From JADGHX01 sp035760965 (GTDB lineage Bacteria; Pseudomonadota; Gammaproteobacteria; Steroidobacterales; Steroidobacteraceae): a stretch of DNA of 58,586 nt. Of this stretch, positions 42,600 through 50,493 are shown in pieces. The translations under genes and the position numbers were made by a program. Position 1 is the stretch's first letter. Every line of letters starts with the position of its first letter. The stretch covers positions 1-58,586 of the forward strand of contig DASTRY010000026.1 in assembly GCA_035760965.1 (NCBI GenBank), given 5' to 3'. The notes beneath the pieces were generated by a model. The model worked only from the letters and a program-made list of their open reading frames with translations, did not search any database and was not told where the DNA came from.

Positions 42600-43805
42600 A
42601 TGGCGACCGCAGCCCGCGACCCCAAGCTGAAGAAGTCCGCGACGTCCTCGTTGAACCCCGTGGACCTCTTCGACGTGCGCGGCCTCTTGAGCGAAGAGGA
42701 GCGCATGGTGCAGGACTCGGTAGCGCGCCTCGTCGATGAACGCGTGCTCCCGATCATCCAGAAGTGTTTCGAGGAGCACCGCTTTCCGAAGGAGCTGATC
42801 CCGGAGCTCGCGGCGCTCGGGCTCCTCGGCTCCTCCCTCGAAGGTTACGGCTGCGCCGGGCTGAACGCCGTGAGCTACGGGCTCATCTGTCAGGAGTTGG
42901 AGCGCGGCGATTCCGGCATTCGGAGCTTCGTGTCCGTGCAGTCGTCGCTGTGCATGTATCCGATCTACACGTTCGGCAGCGAAGCCCAGAAGCAGAAGTA
43001 CCTGCCCGGCATGGCGCGTGGCGAGATCATCGGCTGCTTCGGGCTCACCGAGCCGCATGGCGGCTCCGATCCGGCCAACATGAAGACGCATGCGAAACGT
43101 CGCGGCAAGGATTGGGTGATAAACGGATCGAAGATGTGGATCACCAACGGCGCGATCGCCGACATTTGCGTGCTGTGGGCACAGACGGAAGAAGGCATTC
43201 GCGGTTTCATCGTGGAGAAAGGCATGCCGGGGTTCGCGGCGCCGGAGATCGAGCGCAAGTTCTCGCTGCGCGCCTCCGTGACATCGGCGCTGTTCTTCGA
43301 CAACGTCGTCGTGCCCGAGGAAAACGTGCTACCCGGTGTCGTCGGCCTGAAGGGCCCGCTCTCGTGCCTGACCCAAGCGCGCTACGGCATCACCTGGGGT
43401 GTGATCGGAGCAGCGCAGGCGTGCCTCACGCAGTTGCTCGATTACACGAAATCGCGCGTTTTGTTCGGACGCGCGCTCGCGGAGAACCAAGCGATTCAGA
43501 TGCGGCTCGCGGATTGGGCGCGGCGAATCACGACGGCGCAGCTGCTGTCGTTACAGCTCGGGCGTTTGAAGGACAAGGGCGCGATGACGCCCGCACAGGT
43601 TTCGCTCGCGAAGTGGAACAACTGCCGCATGGCACTCGATGTGGCGCGGGATGCTCGCGACATGCTCGGCGGCGCCGGCATCAGCGCCGAGTACGTACCG
43701 ATCCGGCACATGCTCAATCTCGAGAGCGTGATCACGTACGAAGGCACGGAAACCATCCATCAGCTCTCGATCGGACGCGAGCTCACCGGCATCAGCGCGT
43801 TCTAG
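42600..43805 (+). CDS. gcdH: Glutaryl-CoA dehydrogenase
   Basis: The 401-residue acyl-CoA dehydrogenase has the family segments CFGLTEPHGGSDPANMKT near residue 142 and MWITNGAIADICVLWAQ near 180, and the active-site glutamate in ITYEGTETIHQLSIGRELTG near the end. The start LNPVDLFDVRGLLSEEERMVQDS and the YGITWGVIGAAQACL segment are typical of GcdH, which converts glutaryl-CoA to crotonyl-CoA in lysine and tryptophan breakdown. Glutaryl specificity is judged by overall likeness. It converges on the sortase gene with a 4-base overlap. Confidence 0.9.
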   Translation: MATAARDPKLKKSATSSLNPVDLFDVRGLLSEEERMVQDSVARLVDERVLPIIQKCFEEHRFPKELIPELAALGLLGSSLEGYGCAGLNAVSYGLICQELERGDSGIRSFVSVQSSLCMYPIYTFGSEAQKQKYLPGMARGEIIGCFGLTEPHGGSDPANMKTHAKRRGKDWVINGSKMWITNGAIADICVLWAQTEEGIRGFIVEKGMPGFAAPEIERKFSLRASVTSALFFDNVVVPEENVLPGVVGLKGPLSCLTQARYGITWGVIGAAQACLTQLLDYTKSRVLFGRALAENQAIQMRLADWARRITTAQLLSLQLGRLKDKGAMTPAQVSLAKWNNCRMALDVARDARDMLGGAGISAEYVPIRHMLNLESVITYEGTETIHQLSIGRELTGISAF

Positions 43806-44596
43806 GACTGCAATCGGGTCACCGCCGCACGGGCCGCGGGTGGCGACGGTGGAAGCCCGGCACCCGCGATCCAATCCGCGGTGACGACGAAGCGCAGCGG
43901 CCCGCCGGGACGAATGGCGTCGAAGGGATAGCACGTCACGAGCGTGAGACGAGGCGTCTCGGCATCGAGCGCAATACGCGCCGTGCGACTGTCGACGACG
44001 CGAATGTCCGTGACGGCGAAGAAGATCACGCGGCCGCCGATGCGCTCGACGCGTAACCGGTCGCCCAGCGCGAGCGTCTCCAGCATCTTGAAGTGCGTAT
44101 CGCGATGAGCGGAGATCACGCTGTTACCGATCTCGCCGGGCAGGACGCTCGCGGGATCGTGCGTCGGCCCGAACGCGAGATTTCGGCCGCTCGAGCCTTC
44201 CAGCACGATGAGCGGCGCGCCTCGCGCAACGGCATGCTCCGGCGGCATGGCCGTCGAGCGCGGATCGCGCTCCAGTACAGTCAAACGCGCAACAGGCGTG
44301 GTATCGGCCCAGGGCCATGGACGTGCGTGCAGTGCACCGAGTCGATTGCGCTGCCATGCCGCTTCGATCAGCGCCTGCGCGCCATACGCCTTCACTTCGA
44401 TCCAGCCGGCCTGCAGCAGAGCCAGTACGCCGATGGCTGCCGCCATTGCAGCGAGCGCTCGATTCGCGCGGCGCCGGCGCACTGCAGCAAGCGCGCGTCC
44501 AAACCCAAGCGCATGCATACGCGCCAAAATCCCGTGCAGCCTGCGCCAACCCAGTCGCGCCAAGGCCCGGCGCCGCAAGTGCGAGCGCGCGCGCAT
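43802..44596 (-). CDS. Class GN (marine proteobacterial type) sortase
   Basis: The 264-residue protein has an unusually basic N-terminus (about 50 residues rich in arginine), one membrane helix (AAIGVLALLQAGWIEV), and a sortase domain with the catalytic histidine in VISAHRDTHF (near residue 164), cysteine in TLVTCYPFD (222) and arginine in GGPLRFVV (235). It should be a transpeptidase that cuts and joins the C-terminus of its substrate at the inner membrane. ATG at 44596 shares one base with the substrate gene stop (TGATG). The adjacent gene encodes the expected single substrate. Confidence 0.93.
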   Translation of the reverse strand: MRARSHLRRRALARLGWRRLHGILARMHALGFGRALAAVRRRRANRALAAMAAAIGVLALLQAGWIEVKAYGAQALIEAAWQRNRLGALHARPWPWADTTPVARLTVLERDPRSTAMPPEHAVARGAPLIVLEGSSGRNLAFGPTHDPASVLPGEIGNSVISAHRDTHFKMLETLALGDRLRVERIGGRVIFFAVTDIRVVDSRTARIALDAETPRLTLVTCYPFDAIRPGGPLRFVVTADWIAGAGLPPSPPAARAAVTRLQS

Positions 44597-46761
44597 CAGC
44601 GCACTCCCGCCTTCTTTTTCCAGACGACCCAACGACCGCTGCGCACCTCTCGATTCGAGCGCGCGAGCGAGCGCCACGCGCCTTTGTTGCGCTGGCCGAG
44701 CCACAGTACGACCGCCCAAGCGAGCGCAATGAGCCCGATCGCGAAGAGCAGCGGCGCGGGTGTCGCGGTCTGCGCAAAGCCTGTCGTACCACTCCACGCG
44801 CCGCCCATCGGGCCTGCGGTGGGCGCCTGCTCGCGATTGAGAGTCGCGAACGGGGACCGCACCGGTGTGACGTCTACGGCGACGAGGCTCGTGAATTCGC
44901 TCACGAGGTGATGCGCAAGAGCCAGCTCGACGATACGCGCCTCGATTTCCGTCGCATCGGCGCCGAAGCTCTTCTCCCGGGCCAGCCCGCCGATGCGCTC
45001 GCGCGCCCAGAGTTTCGCGATGCCCGCCTGATCGTTGACCACATCGAGCTTCAGTTGCCGCGTCCACGCTCCACCCACGCCGCGGCCGGTGAGCGTGAGC
45101 ATTCCCGCAGGGACGTCGGCGAGACGCGCCACCACAACGAGCGGATCGCCCGAGTACACGTCTCTCGGCAAATCCGTTGCAAGCTCCGCTTGCGCTCCGC
45201 CCGGCCAGGAGAGTTGCAAGTCGACGAGTGCCGGGTTTTCGAGCTTGCGAAAGAGATCCTGCATGCGCGCGCCGACTTCGTTCACGTTCGGAATGAAGGT
45301 GTAGCTCCCGCGGCCCGCCGCGGCGGCTTCGCGCATGAAATACGTGTTCGGCGCCGCGCCGATGCCCACCGTGAATAGCCGCGCGCCCGCGATACGCTCG
45401 TGAATCATCTTCACGAGCTCCGCCTCGTTGCTGACGCTCCCGTCCGTGATGAACACGATCTGCCGCAGCGACTCGGCGGCCGGCGGCGTGGCGAAGGCAA
45501 GATCGAGCGCCAGCTTCATCTCGGTGCCGCCGTCCGCAACCAAGCCGTCGATATAGCGCGCGGCCAGCGCTTGGTTGCCAGCGTTCGCAGGCTGCGGCGC
45601 ATCGAACAGGCTCGACGCATCGCTGCTGAAGCGGATGATGTTGAACGTGTCGCCCGGCGCGAGTCGCTGCACGCCGAGCTGCAACGCGGCTCGCGCCTGC
45701 TCGATCGATGGACCGGACATCGAGCCCGACGTATCGATGACGAATAGCACCTCGCGTCGATACGAACGCGCGGCGGTGAGCTGCGGCGGAGTTAGCGTGA
45801 CGAGCACGTAGGTCCCGTCCTCACTGCGCTCGGCAAACGCGGCGGCCTCGGTTTCGGGGACCACGGCTGGCGTCCACACGAGCTCGAAATCGCGATCGGC
45901 CGGAATGCGATCGCCCTGCAAGGTGATGCGTCGCCCCGATGAAATGAGCGTCATCATCGCCGGATGATTGACGCTGCGAACGCTGCCGAGCGAGAAGCCG
46001 GGTCGCAGCTCGACTTCGATCTGCGCGGTTTGGAATTCCGGAGCGACGCGCTCGGGCGTTGCCGTGGGCGATGCGCCGAGCTGACCTTCGATCTCACGCG
46101 CGGCAGCAATCAGGTTTGCCTCGCGCGCGCGATCTGCCGCGAGCGGCGCCCCCGGATCGAGCTCCATGCCCGGCGTGTAGCGCGGCGTGATGCTCAGAGG
46201 CAGATTCAGCGTGTAACGCCCGTCCCGGAACGGCACGGTGTCGAGATAGGCGATATCGACGGTGATCGACGAGTGCGGCGCGATGTTTGCAACGGACGTC
46301 GTGAACATGTTCGGCCGCTCCTGATCGACCAGGCTGGCGCGACGGCCCTCCCTCTTCGCTTTCTCGTAGGTGGCGCGCGCCTGCGACTTGCGCTGGATCT
46401 CGCCGCGAATCTCGCGGTCTCCCACGAGCATTTCGAGCTCGTCGACCGCCGCGCCCGCGGACAGCGGGAACACATAGAGCCCTTCCACCCAATCGTCGCC
46501 TGCATTCTCGAATTTCTGCGTGACGTGCACGCGCGCAACGTTGCCCGTCACCTCAGCGCGAATACGCGTGGATTGACGTAGCGCCTGCACGCGCGTGCCG
46601 TCACTCGTCCGCAGCAGCAGGCTGCCCGCGTGCACGTTGGCAAGGTCATCGGCCGTTGCATTGGCGAAGACTGGCGGCCAGACGATCCCGAGCGACAGGA
46701 TGATCAGCACCGCCAGCCAGTTCAGGGATCGCTCGAGCAGATTCTTTTGTTTGGTCGTCAT
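44596..46761 (-). CDS. Dedicated sortase substrate with VIT and vWA domains
   Basis: The 721-residue protein has a signal peptide (LAVLIILSLGIVWPPVFANA), a VIT domain (about 45-170, RVHVTQKFENAGDDWVEGLY), and a vWA domain with the metal site VLFVIDTSGSMSG near residue 345. The C-terminal region has a proline/threonine segment, a membrane helix (LLFAIGLIALAWAVVLWLG near 665-685) and a basic tail of about 35 residues, like a sorting signal with an extra-long tail. No clear LPXTG is seen. It matches the marine proteobacterial sortase target family. ATG at 46761 gives a normal signal peptide; upstream codons look non-coding. Confidence 0.93.
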   Translation of the reverse strand: MTTKQKNLLERSLNWLAVLIILSLGIVWPPVFANATADDLANVHAGSLLLRTSDGTRVQALRQSTRIRAEVTGNVARVHVTQKFENAGDDWVEGLYVFPLSAGAAVDELEMLVGDREIRGEIQRKSQARATYEKAKREGRRASLVDQERPNMFTTSVANIAPHSSITVDIAYLDTVPFRDGRYTLNLPLSITPRYTPGMELDPGAPLAADRAREANLIAAAREIEGQLGASPTATPERVAPEFQTAQIEVELRPGFSLGSVRSVNHPAMMTLISSGRRITLQGDRIPADRDFELVWTPAVVPETEAAAFAERSEDGTYVLVTLTPPQLTAARSYRREVLFVIDTSGSMSGPSIEQARAALQLGVQRLAPGDTFNIIRFSSDASSLFDAPQPANAGNQALAARYIDGLVADGGTEMKLALDLAFATPPAAESLRQIVFITDGSVSNEAELVKMIHERIAGARLFTVGIGAAPNTYFMREAAAAGRGSYTFIPNVNEVGARMQDLFRKLENPALVDLQLSWPGGAQAELATDLPRDVYSGDPLVVVARLADVPAGMLTLTGRGVGGAWTRQLKLDVVNDQAGIAKLWARERIGGLAREKSFGADATEIEARIVELALAHHLVSEFTSLVAVDVTPVRSPFATLNREQAPTAGPMGGAWSGTTGFAQTATPAPLLFAIGLIALAWAVVLWLGQRNKGAWRSLARSNREVRSGRWVVWKKKAGVR

Positions 46762-47145
46762 CGCAGGGCTCCCGTGTGCCACGGGGCCTATTTCGCTGCC
46801 CGCGCGTGCACCCGGCCGGGATGACAAAGTGGCCTGACGCCGAGGAAAAATGGCGAAAAGTGGCAGGTCCGCCTCGGGCTGCCGGCCGCTGCGGATGCGC
46901 CGGCGCCCTGACGACGCATGGCGGCACGGCTCATGCCGCTCTGCCGACGCACGTGAGCCGGCCACGTGCGCCTATCGATGCACGTCGTACCGGCACGTGA
47001 CGCGCTGCCGGCACGTCGTTCCGCGCGTGCGCGCGTGACGACCCTCGGCGTCGCCCGCACACGCGCGCCGATCCGTGACATCACGCGCTTTGCCGCTCAC
47101 GCGACTCGCTGTAGCCTTGTGCGCGCCCGATCCCGCGATACGCCC
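46762..47145. other. 384-base divergent control region of the dedicated sortase system
   Basis: No gene is seen; the open frames are arginine-rich. It holds a periodic CACGT array (46950-47016) nearer the response regulator gene and an AT-richer stretch (46820-46860, CAAAGTGGCCTGACGCCGAG then GAAAAATGG) nearer the substrate gene that may hold its promoter. No clear -35/-10 pair was identified. Confidence 0.6.
46950..47016. repeat. Periodic CACGT array, 13/18-base alternating spacing
   Basis: CACGT occurs at 46950, 46963, 46981, 46994 and 47012, giving steps of 13, 18, 13 and 18 bases, a 31-base period. GCACGTCGTACCG (46980-46992) repeats as GCACGTCGTTCCG (47011-47023). Three of the five are CACGTG palindromes. 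A regulator binding array is likely. Confidence 0.65.
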
Positions 47146-47835
47146 ATGAAAAAACTCATTGCCATCGTCGAAGACGAGCCCGCCATCCGCGACAACTACG
47201 CCGCCGCATTCGCGCGCGAGGGCTACAACGTGCGCACGTACGCCAACCGGCCCACCGCCATGGCGGCCTTCGCGGCACGTCTGCCGGACCTTGCGATCAT
47301 CGACATCTCGCTCGAGGACGAGCCGGAAGGCGGCTACGAGCTGTGCCGCCAATTGCGGGCACTCTCGGCCGAGCTGCCGATCATCTTTCTGACCGCGCGC
47401 GACAGCGAGCTCGACGCGGTCTCGGGCCTGCGCCTCGGGGCCGACGATTTCCTGACCAAGGACTTGAGCCTCGCTCACCTGAGCGCGCGCGTGAACGCGC
47501 TCTTCCGCCGCGTCGATGCGCTCCGCAAGCCGCATGAAGACGGCCAGGTCATCCAGCGCGGTCCGCTGAAGCTCGATGTGGAGCGCATGCAGGTGCAGTG
47601 GGACGGCAAGATCGTCCTGCTATCGCTCACCGAGTTCTGGATCGTGCACGCGCTCGCGAAGCATCCCGGGCACGTGAAGAACCGGCAGCAGCTGATGGAT
47701 GCCGCGAATGTCGTGCTCGACGACAACACGATCACCTCGCACATCAAGCGGATCCGCCGCAAGTTCCAAGCCATCGATCCGAAGTTCGACGGCGTGCAGA
47801 CCGTGTACGGAATGGGATATCGGTGGGTCGAGTAG
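47146..47835 (+). CDS. pdsR: Dedicated sortase system response regulator
   Basis: The 229-residue OmpR-type regulator has a receiver domain with acidic pocket VEDEP near residue 8-12, the phosphate-accepting aspartate in IIDISLED (53), threonine in IFLTARD and lysine in FLTKD, then a winged-helix domain from about residue 130 (LSLTEFWIVHALAKHPGHVKN; DDNTITSHIKRIRRKF; VYGMGYRWVE). Its sequence and place match the regulator of the proteobacterial dedicated sortase system. It lies three bases before the kinase gene and divergent from the substrate gene. The CACGT array upstream may be its binding site. Confidence 0.92.
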   Translation: MKKLIAIVEDEPAIRDNYAAAFAREGYNVRTYANRPTAMAAFAARLPDLAIIDISLEDEPEGGYELCRQLRALSAELPIIFLTARDSELDAVSGLRLGADDFLTKDLSLAHLSARVNALFRRVDALRKPHEDGQVIQRGPLKLDVERMQVQWDGKIVLLSLTEFWIVHALAKHPGHVKNRQQLMDAANVVLDDNTITSHIKRIRRKFQAIDPKFDGVQTVYGMGYRWVE

Positions 47836-47838
47836 CCG

Positions 47839-49800
47839 GTGTCGCTGCGGCTCAAGCTCCTGCTGATCAGCCTCATCACCCTGGTCCTGCCCTGGGCGGG
47901 GTGCCAATACGCGCGCGAGATGGAGCTCGTGCTCAAGACCGGCGAACAGCAATCGCTGGACGCCGTTGCCAAGACGATCGCAGCGTCGCTCCAGGGACGC
48001 GGCGATCTGCTATTTCGCGCGGTGGATGCTGCAGAGTACGCCAAGCCGCAGCCCTTCGACCTTCAGCCGCTGCCACTCGCGGGCGAACCGTACCTCGATG
48101 GCTACGCAGACGAGTGGCCGCAACAACCGAAGGCCTGGACGTACGTGTCGCATGGCAAGGACCGCCTCGGCATCCTCACCGGCGTTCACGAGCGAATGTT
48201 CTACGCACTGCTCGACGTCACCGACGACAAGCTCGTGTTCGACGGCGCGAATGCCAATCCGCTCGACAGTGCAGTGCTCGGCGATCGCATCTGGCTCGGC
48301 TTCGAAGACCCGGACGGCAGCGAACGGCAAGTCTTCATCTCCGCCGCGAGCGCCGGCGCGGTGCGCGCCCGGCGCATCGAAACGCGCGAGCTGGGTCAGC
48401 AAGTCGCGGTCGAAGAGCCGCGGATCGAAGCTGCGTGGCAGCCGACCGCGCGCGGCTATCGCGTGGAGGCGCGGATTCCGCTCTCGATGCTGGGCGCGCG
48501 CTTCGGCGTGCTCGTCGACGATCGCGACGAGCGCGGCGCGCTGCCTTCGAGCTACGGCACGCTGCGCGGCGACGATCTGCACACGCGCGGGCGCTTGATC
48601 GTCGCCTCGCCCGATCTCACGTCATATCTCCAGCAGTTCACGCAGCCCGGATTGCGGCTCACCGTCGCCGCACCGAACGGTGCGCTGCTCGCGATGGCGG
48701 AGGGCGTCGCGTTGCCGCCGGATCAAGAGCGCGGGCTTCTCGCGCGCATCTATACACGCCTCCTCGATCGTCCGGGTGAGCGGCACATGCTGGAAACGCC
48801 GGCGGCAATCTACGATCACGACCATCAGCACGTGATCGGCACATTGCGCGTGACGCAGACGATCGATCGCTGGCTGACCCTGCGAGATCGGCCGCTCACC
48901 ACGTTGCTGAACTTCACACTGGTCACGAGCGCCATCGCAGTGCTCGCGATGTTTGGATTCGCGGCGTACTTGGGCCTGCGCCTCGCGCGCCTGCAGCGCG
49001 CGACCGAGTCGGCACTCACGCGCGAGGGCCTCGTCACGACCTTCCCCGAGACGCATGCGCCGGACGAGCTGGGCGATGTGGCGCGGAGCTTCTCGACGCT
49101 CCTTCATCGGCTCAACGACTACACCGGATACCTGCGCACGCTCGCCGGCAAGCTCGCTCACGAGATCCGCACGCCGCTCACGATCGTGCGCTCGTCGCTG
49201 GAAAACATCGAATCCGAAGGCGGCACGCCGCCGACAGCTCGCGTCTATCTCGACCGCGCGCGCCAAGGCAGCGAGCGACTGAACGCCATCCTGGTTGCGA
49301 TGGGCGCGGCGACTCGTGTCGAGGAAGCCATCCAGAGCGCCGAGCGCACGCACTTCGATCTCGTGCCCGTCATTGCGTCCGCCGTCGAGGCCTACCGCAT
49401 CGGGTTTCCATCCCGATCGTTCGCCGCGACGCTGCCGAGCGAGCCCGTGGCAATCGAGGGCGCGCCGGACCTGATCGTGCAGATGCTCGACAAGCTCGTC
49501 GACAACGCGGTCGATTTCAGCCCGCCGGGCGCGACGATTCGCGTCGTCTTGCGGCTCGAGCCGGGAGCTGCCGTCGTCGAGGTGGAGAATCCGGGGCCGC
49601 GCTTGCCGGCGGCATCGCACGGACGGCTGTTCGAGTCGCTCTGGCAATCCAGGCGGGGCAGTGACGACGATAGCCGACCGCATTTCGGGCTGGGTTTGTA
49701 TATCGTGAAACTCATCGCCGAGTTCCACGGGGGTCGTGCAGATGCCATGGATCTGCCCGACGGCACAGGAGCGCGCTTCCAGGTGTGGTTGGCGCGCTGA
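47839..49800 (+). CDS. pdsS: Dedicated sortase system histidine kinase
   Basis: GTG at 47839 gives a 653-residue membrane kinase. It has a membrane segment at residues 5-22, a large periplasmic sensor region (about 35-350) that includes a beta-rich domain (EPYLDGYADEWPQQ, MLGARFGVLVDDRDER), a second membrane segment near 357-378, a HAMP-like linker, the phospho-accepting histidine in KLAHEIRTPL near 441, and an ATPase domain with DKLVDNAVDFSPP and FGLGLYIVK motifs. The sensor probably watches the cell envelope. It matches the kinase family seen only with this sortase system. Confidence 0.92.
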   Translation: MSLRLKLLLISLITLVLPWAGCQYAREMELVLKTGEQQSLDAVAKTIAASLQGRGDLLFRAVDAAEYAKPQPFDLQPLPLAGEPYLDGYADEWPQQPKAWTYVSHGKDRLGILTGVHERMFYALLDVTDDKLVFDGANANPLDSAVLGDRIWLGFEDPDGSERQVFISAASAGAVRARRIETRELGQQVAVEEPRIEAAWQPTARGYRVEARIPLSMLGARFGVLVDDRDERGALPSSYGTLRGDDLHTRGRLIVASPDLTSYLQQFTQPGLRLTVAAPNGALLAMAEGVALPPDQERGLLARIYTRLLDRPGERHMLETPAAIYDHDHQHVIGTLRVTQTIDRWLTLRDRPLTTLLNFTLVTSAIAVLAMFGFAAYLGLRLARLQRATESALTREGLVTTFPETHAPDELGDVARSFSTLLHRLNDYTGYLRTLAGKLAHEIRTPLTIVRSSLENIESEGGTPPTARVYLDRARQGSERLNAILVAMGAATRVEEAIQSAERTHFDLVPVIASAVEAYRIGFPSRSFAATLPSEPVAIEGAPDLIVQMLDKLVDNAVDFSPPGATIRVVLRLEPGAAVVEVENPGPRLPAASHGRLFESLWQSRRGSDDDSRPHFGLGLYIVKLIAEFHGGRADAMDLPDGTGARFQVWLAR

Positions 49801-49818
49801 TGTCGTCAATAAACGACA
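49801..49818. promoter_or_regulatory. TGTC-N10-GACA enhancer-type palindrome
   Basis: TGTCGTCAATAAACGACA, a perfect inverted repeat (arms TGTCGT/ACGACA), begins right after the pdsS stop. It matches the TGTC-N10-GACA site known for the sigma-54 activator GlrR (QseF) and lies about 90 bases upstream of the sigma-54 promoter, the usual enhancer distance. Confidence 0.7.
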
Positions 49819-49908
49819 TGAAAGAGTTTTCTAGACTCTGTACACTTGCGCCAGCCCGGACGCCTCACGCGCACTGCAAGTCGCGGTTTCTACGGCGAAA
49901 CGAAACAC

Positions 49909-49924
49909 TGGCACCGGGTTTGCT
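49909..49924 (+). promoter_or_regulatory. Sigma-54 promoter of a candidate ncRNA
   Basis: TGGCACCGGGTTTGCT matches TGGCACG-N4-TTGCW at all but one fixed position. Transcription would start near 49936. No convincing reading frame follows before the terminator. Confidence 0.8.
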
Positions 49925-50055
49925 CGAACGACGGCACAGATTTCCCCGCAGCGCCTGATGCGGCGCGCGGACAACAAGCTGGAGGGATAAGGACCAGAAA
50001 CTTGGAGATCGACGCGGGCACGGGTAGCGACGGCCACTCTATTTGCTGGCTGTCC

Positions 50056-50123
50056 GGAACGATGCAGAGCGTGAATGACACGCCGGCCTCGAGGTTCGGC
50101 CGGGGGAATGACCCCAACGTTCC
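50056..50123 (+). repeat. Multi-branch RNA fold with two identical AATGA loops
   Basis: Closing stem GGAACG (50056-50061) pairs with CGTTCC (50118-50123). Inside are three adjoining hairpins: GCGTG-AATGA-CACGC (50069-50083), CGGCC-N9-GGCCG (50084-50102) and GGGG-AATGA-CCCC (50103-50115). All stems are fully paired and the hairpins abut without gaps. Confidence 0.65.
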
Positions 50124-50257
50124 AGCCGACAGACATTTGATGCTCGTGATGACGCGACACGCCGAGGCGCGACAGGGGCGATTTTTCAGCAGTGGATTTT
50201 TGCCCGCGCCCGGCCGGAGCTGACAGCGGTCGACCGGGTCAAGACAATCGAGTCCTC

Positions 50258-50291
50258 GAAGGGCCCTGCCGGATGGTGGGGCCTTTTTTTT
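50258..50291 (+). terminator. Rho-independent terminator of the candidate ncRNA
   Basis: GGCCC (50262-50266) pairs with GGGCC (50279-50283), extended by flanking A-T and G-T pairs, and is followed by eight T's (50284-50291). It lies 200 bases upstream of the next gene, so it ends an upstream transcript or acts as an attenuator. Confidence 0.75.
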
Positions 50292-50493
50292 CGCCCCGAC
50301 CCGACCGGCTTGCGGGACTTGCCGGAAGAACAGACGACGGCTTCGCCGCGCTCATCGGATCCGCAGGAAGCTGGGCAGGAAATGCGCTCTCGGTCACAGC
50401 GCAGCGGTTTCCTCTACCCGATCATGCAATGCACAAAGAGGTGCAAAACCTCGCGCATTCAAATCGTTGGGCCAAACCTCGCGGGAGCCGAAC

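Larger units (their letters stand above)
49936..50291 (+). ncRNA. Candidate sigma-54-dependent structured small RNA, about 355 bases
   Basis: The stretch between the sigma-54 promoter and a T8 terminator has no coding frame with a plausible start, ribosome site and amino-acid make-up. It holds several perfect hairpins: GCGCC-N6-GGCGC (49951-49966), CTGG-N11-CCAG with AGGGA and AAGGA in its loop (49979-49997), a closed three-hairpin junction (50056-50123), and the palindrome CGGTCGACCG (50227-50236). The enhancer palindrome upstream resembles that of the E. coli GlmY/GlmZ small RNAs, but no sequence likeness to them is seen. Two frames (plus 49846-50223, minus 49831-50160) are open but look like chance. 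Target and function unknown. Confidence 0.55.

Noticed and set aside
43802..44596. Exosortase (PEP-CTERM sorting enzyme)
   Set aside because: It has the TLVTC sortase signature and one membrane helix, not the multi-helix exosortase fold.
46950..47023. CRISPR-like repeats
   Set aside because: Only about two periods of 31 bases, degenerate, without spacers and without cas genes.
50056..50123. Possible tRNA-like cloverleaf
   Set aside because: The acceptor-like stem is 6 bp with a 7-base linker, loops are 5, 9 and 5 bases, and T-loop, anticodon and CCA features are missing.
49846..50223. Possible protein gene in the 49.8-50.3 kb gap
   Set aside because: The frame starts upstream of the sigma-54 promoter, has no good ribosome site or domain, and follows RNA hairpins rather than codon structure.
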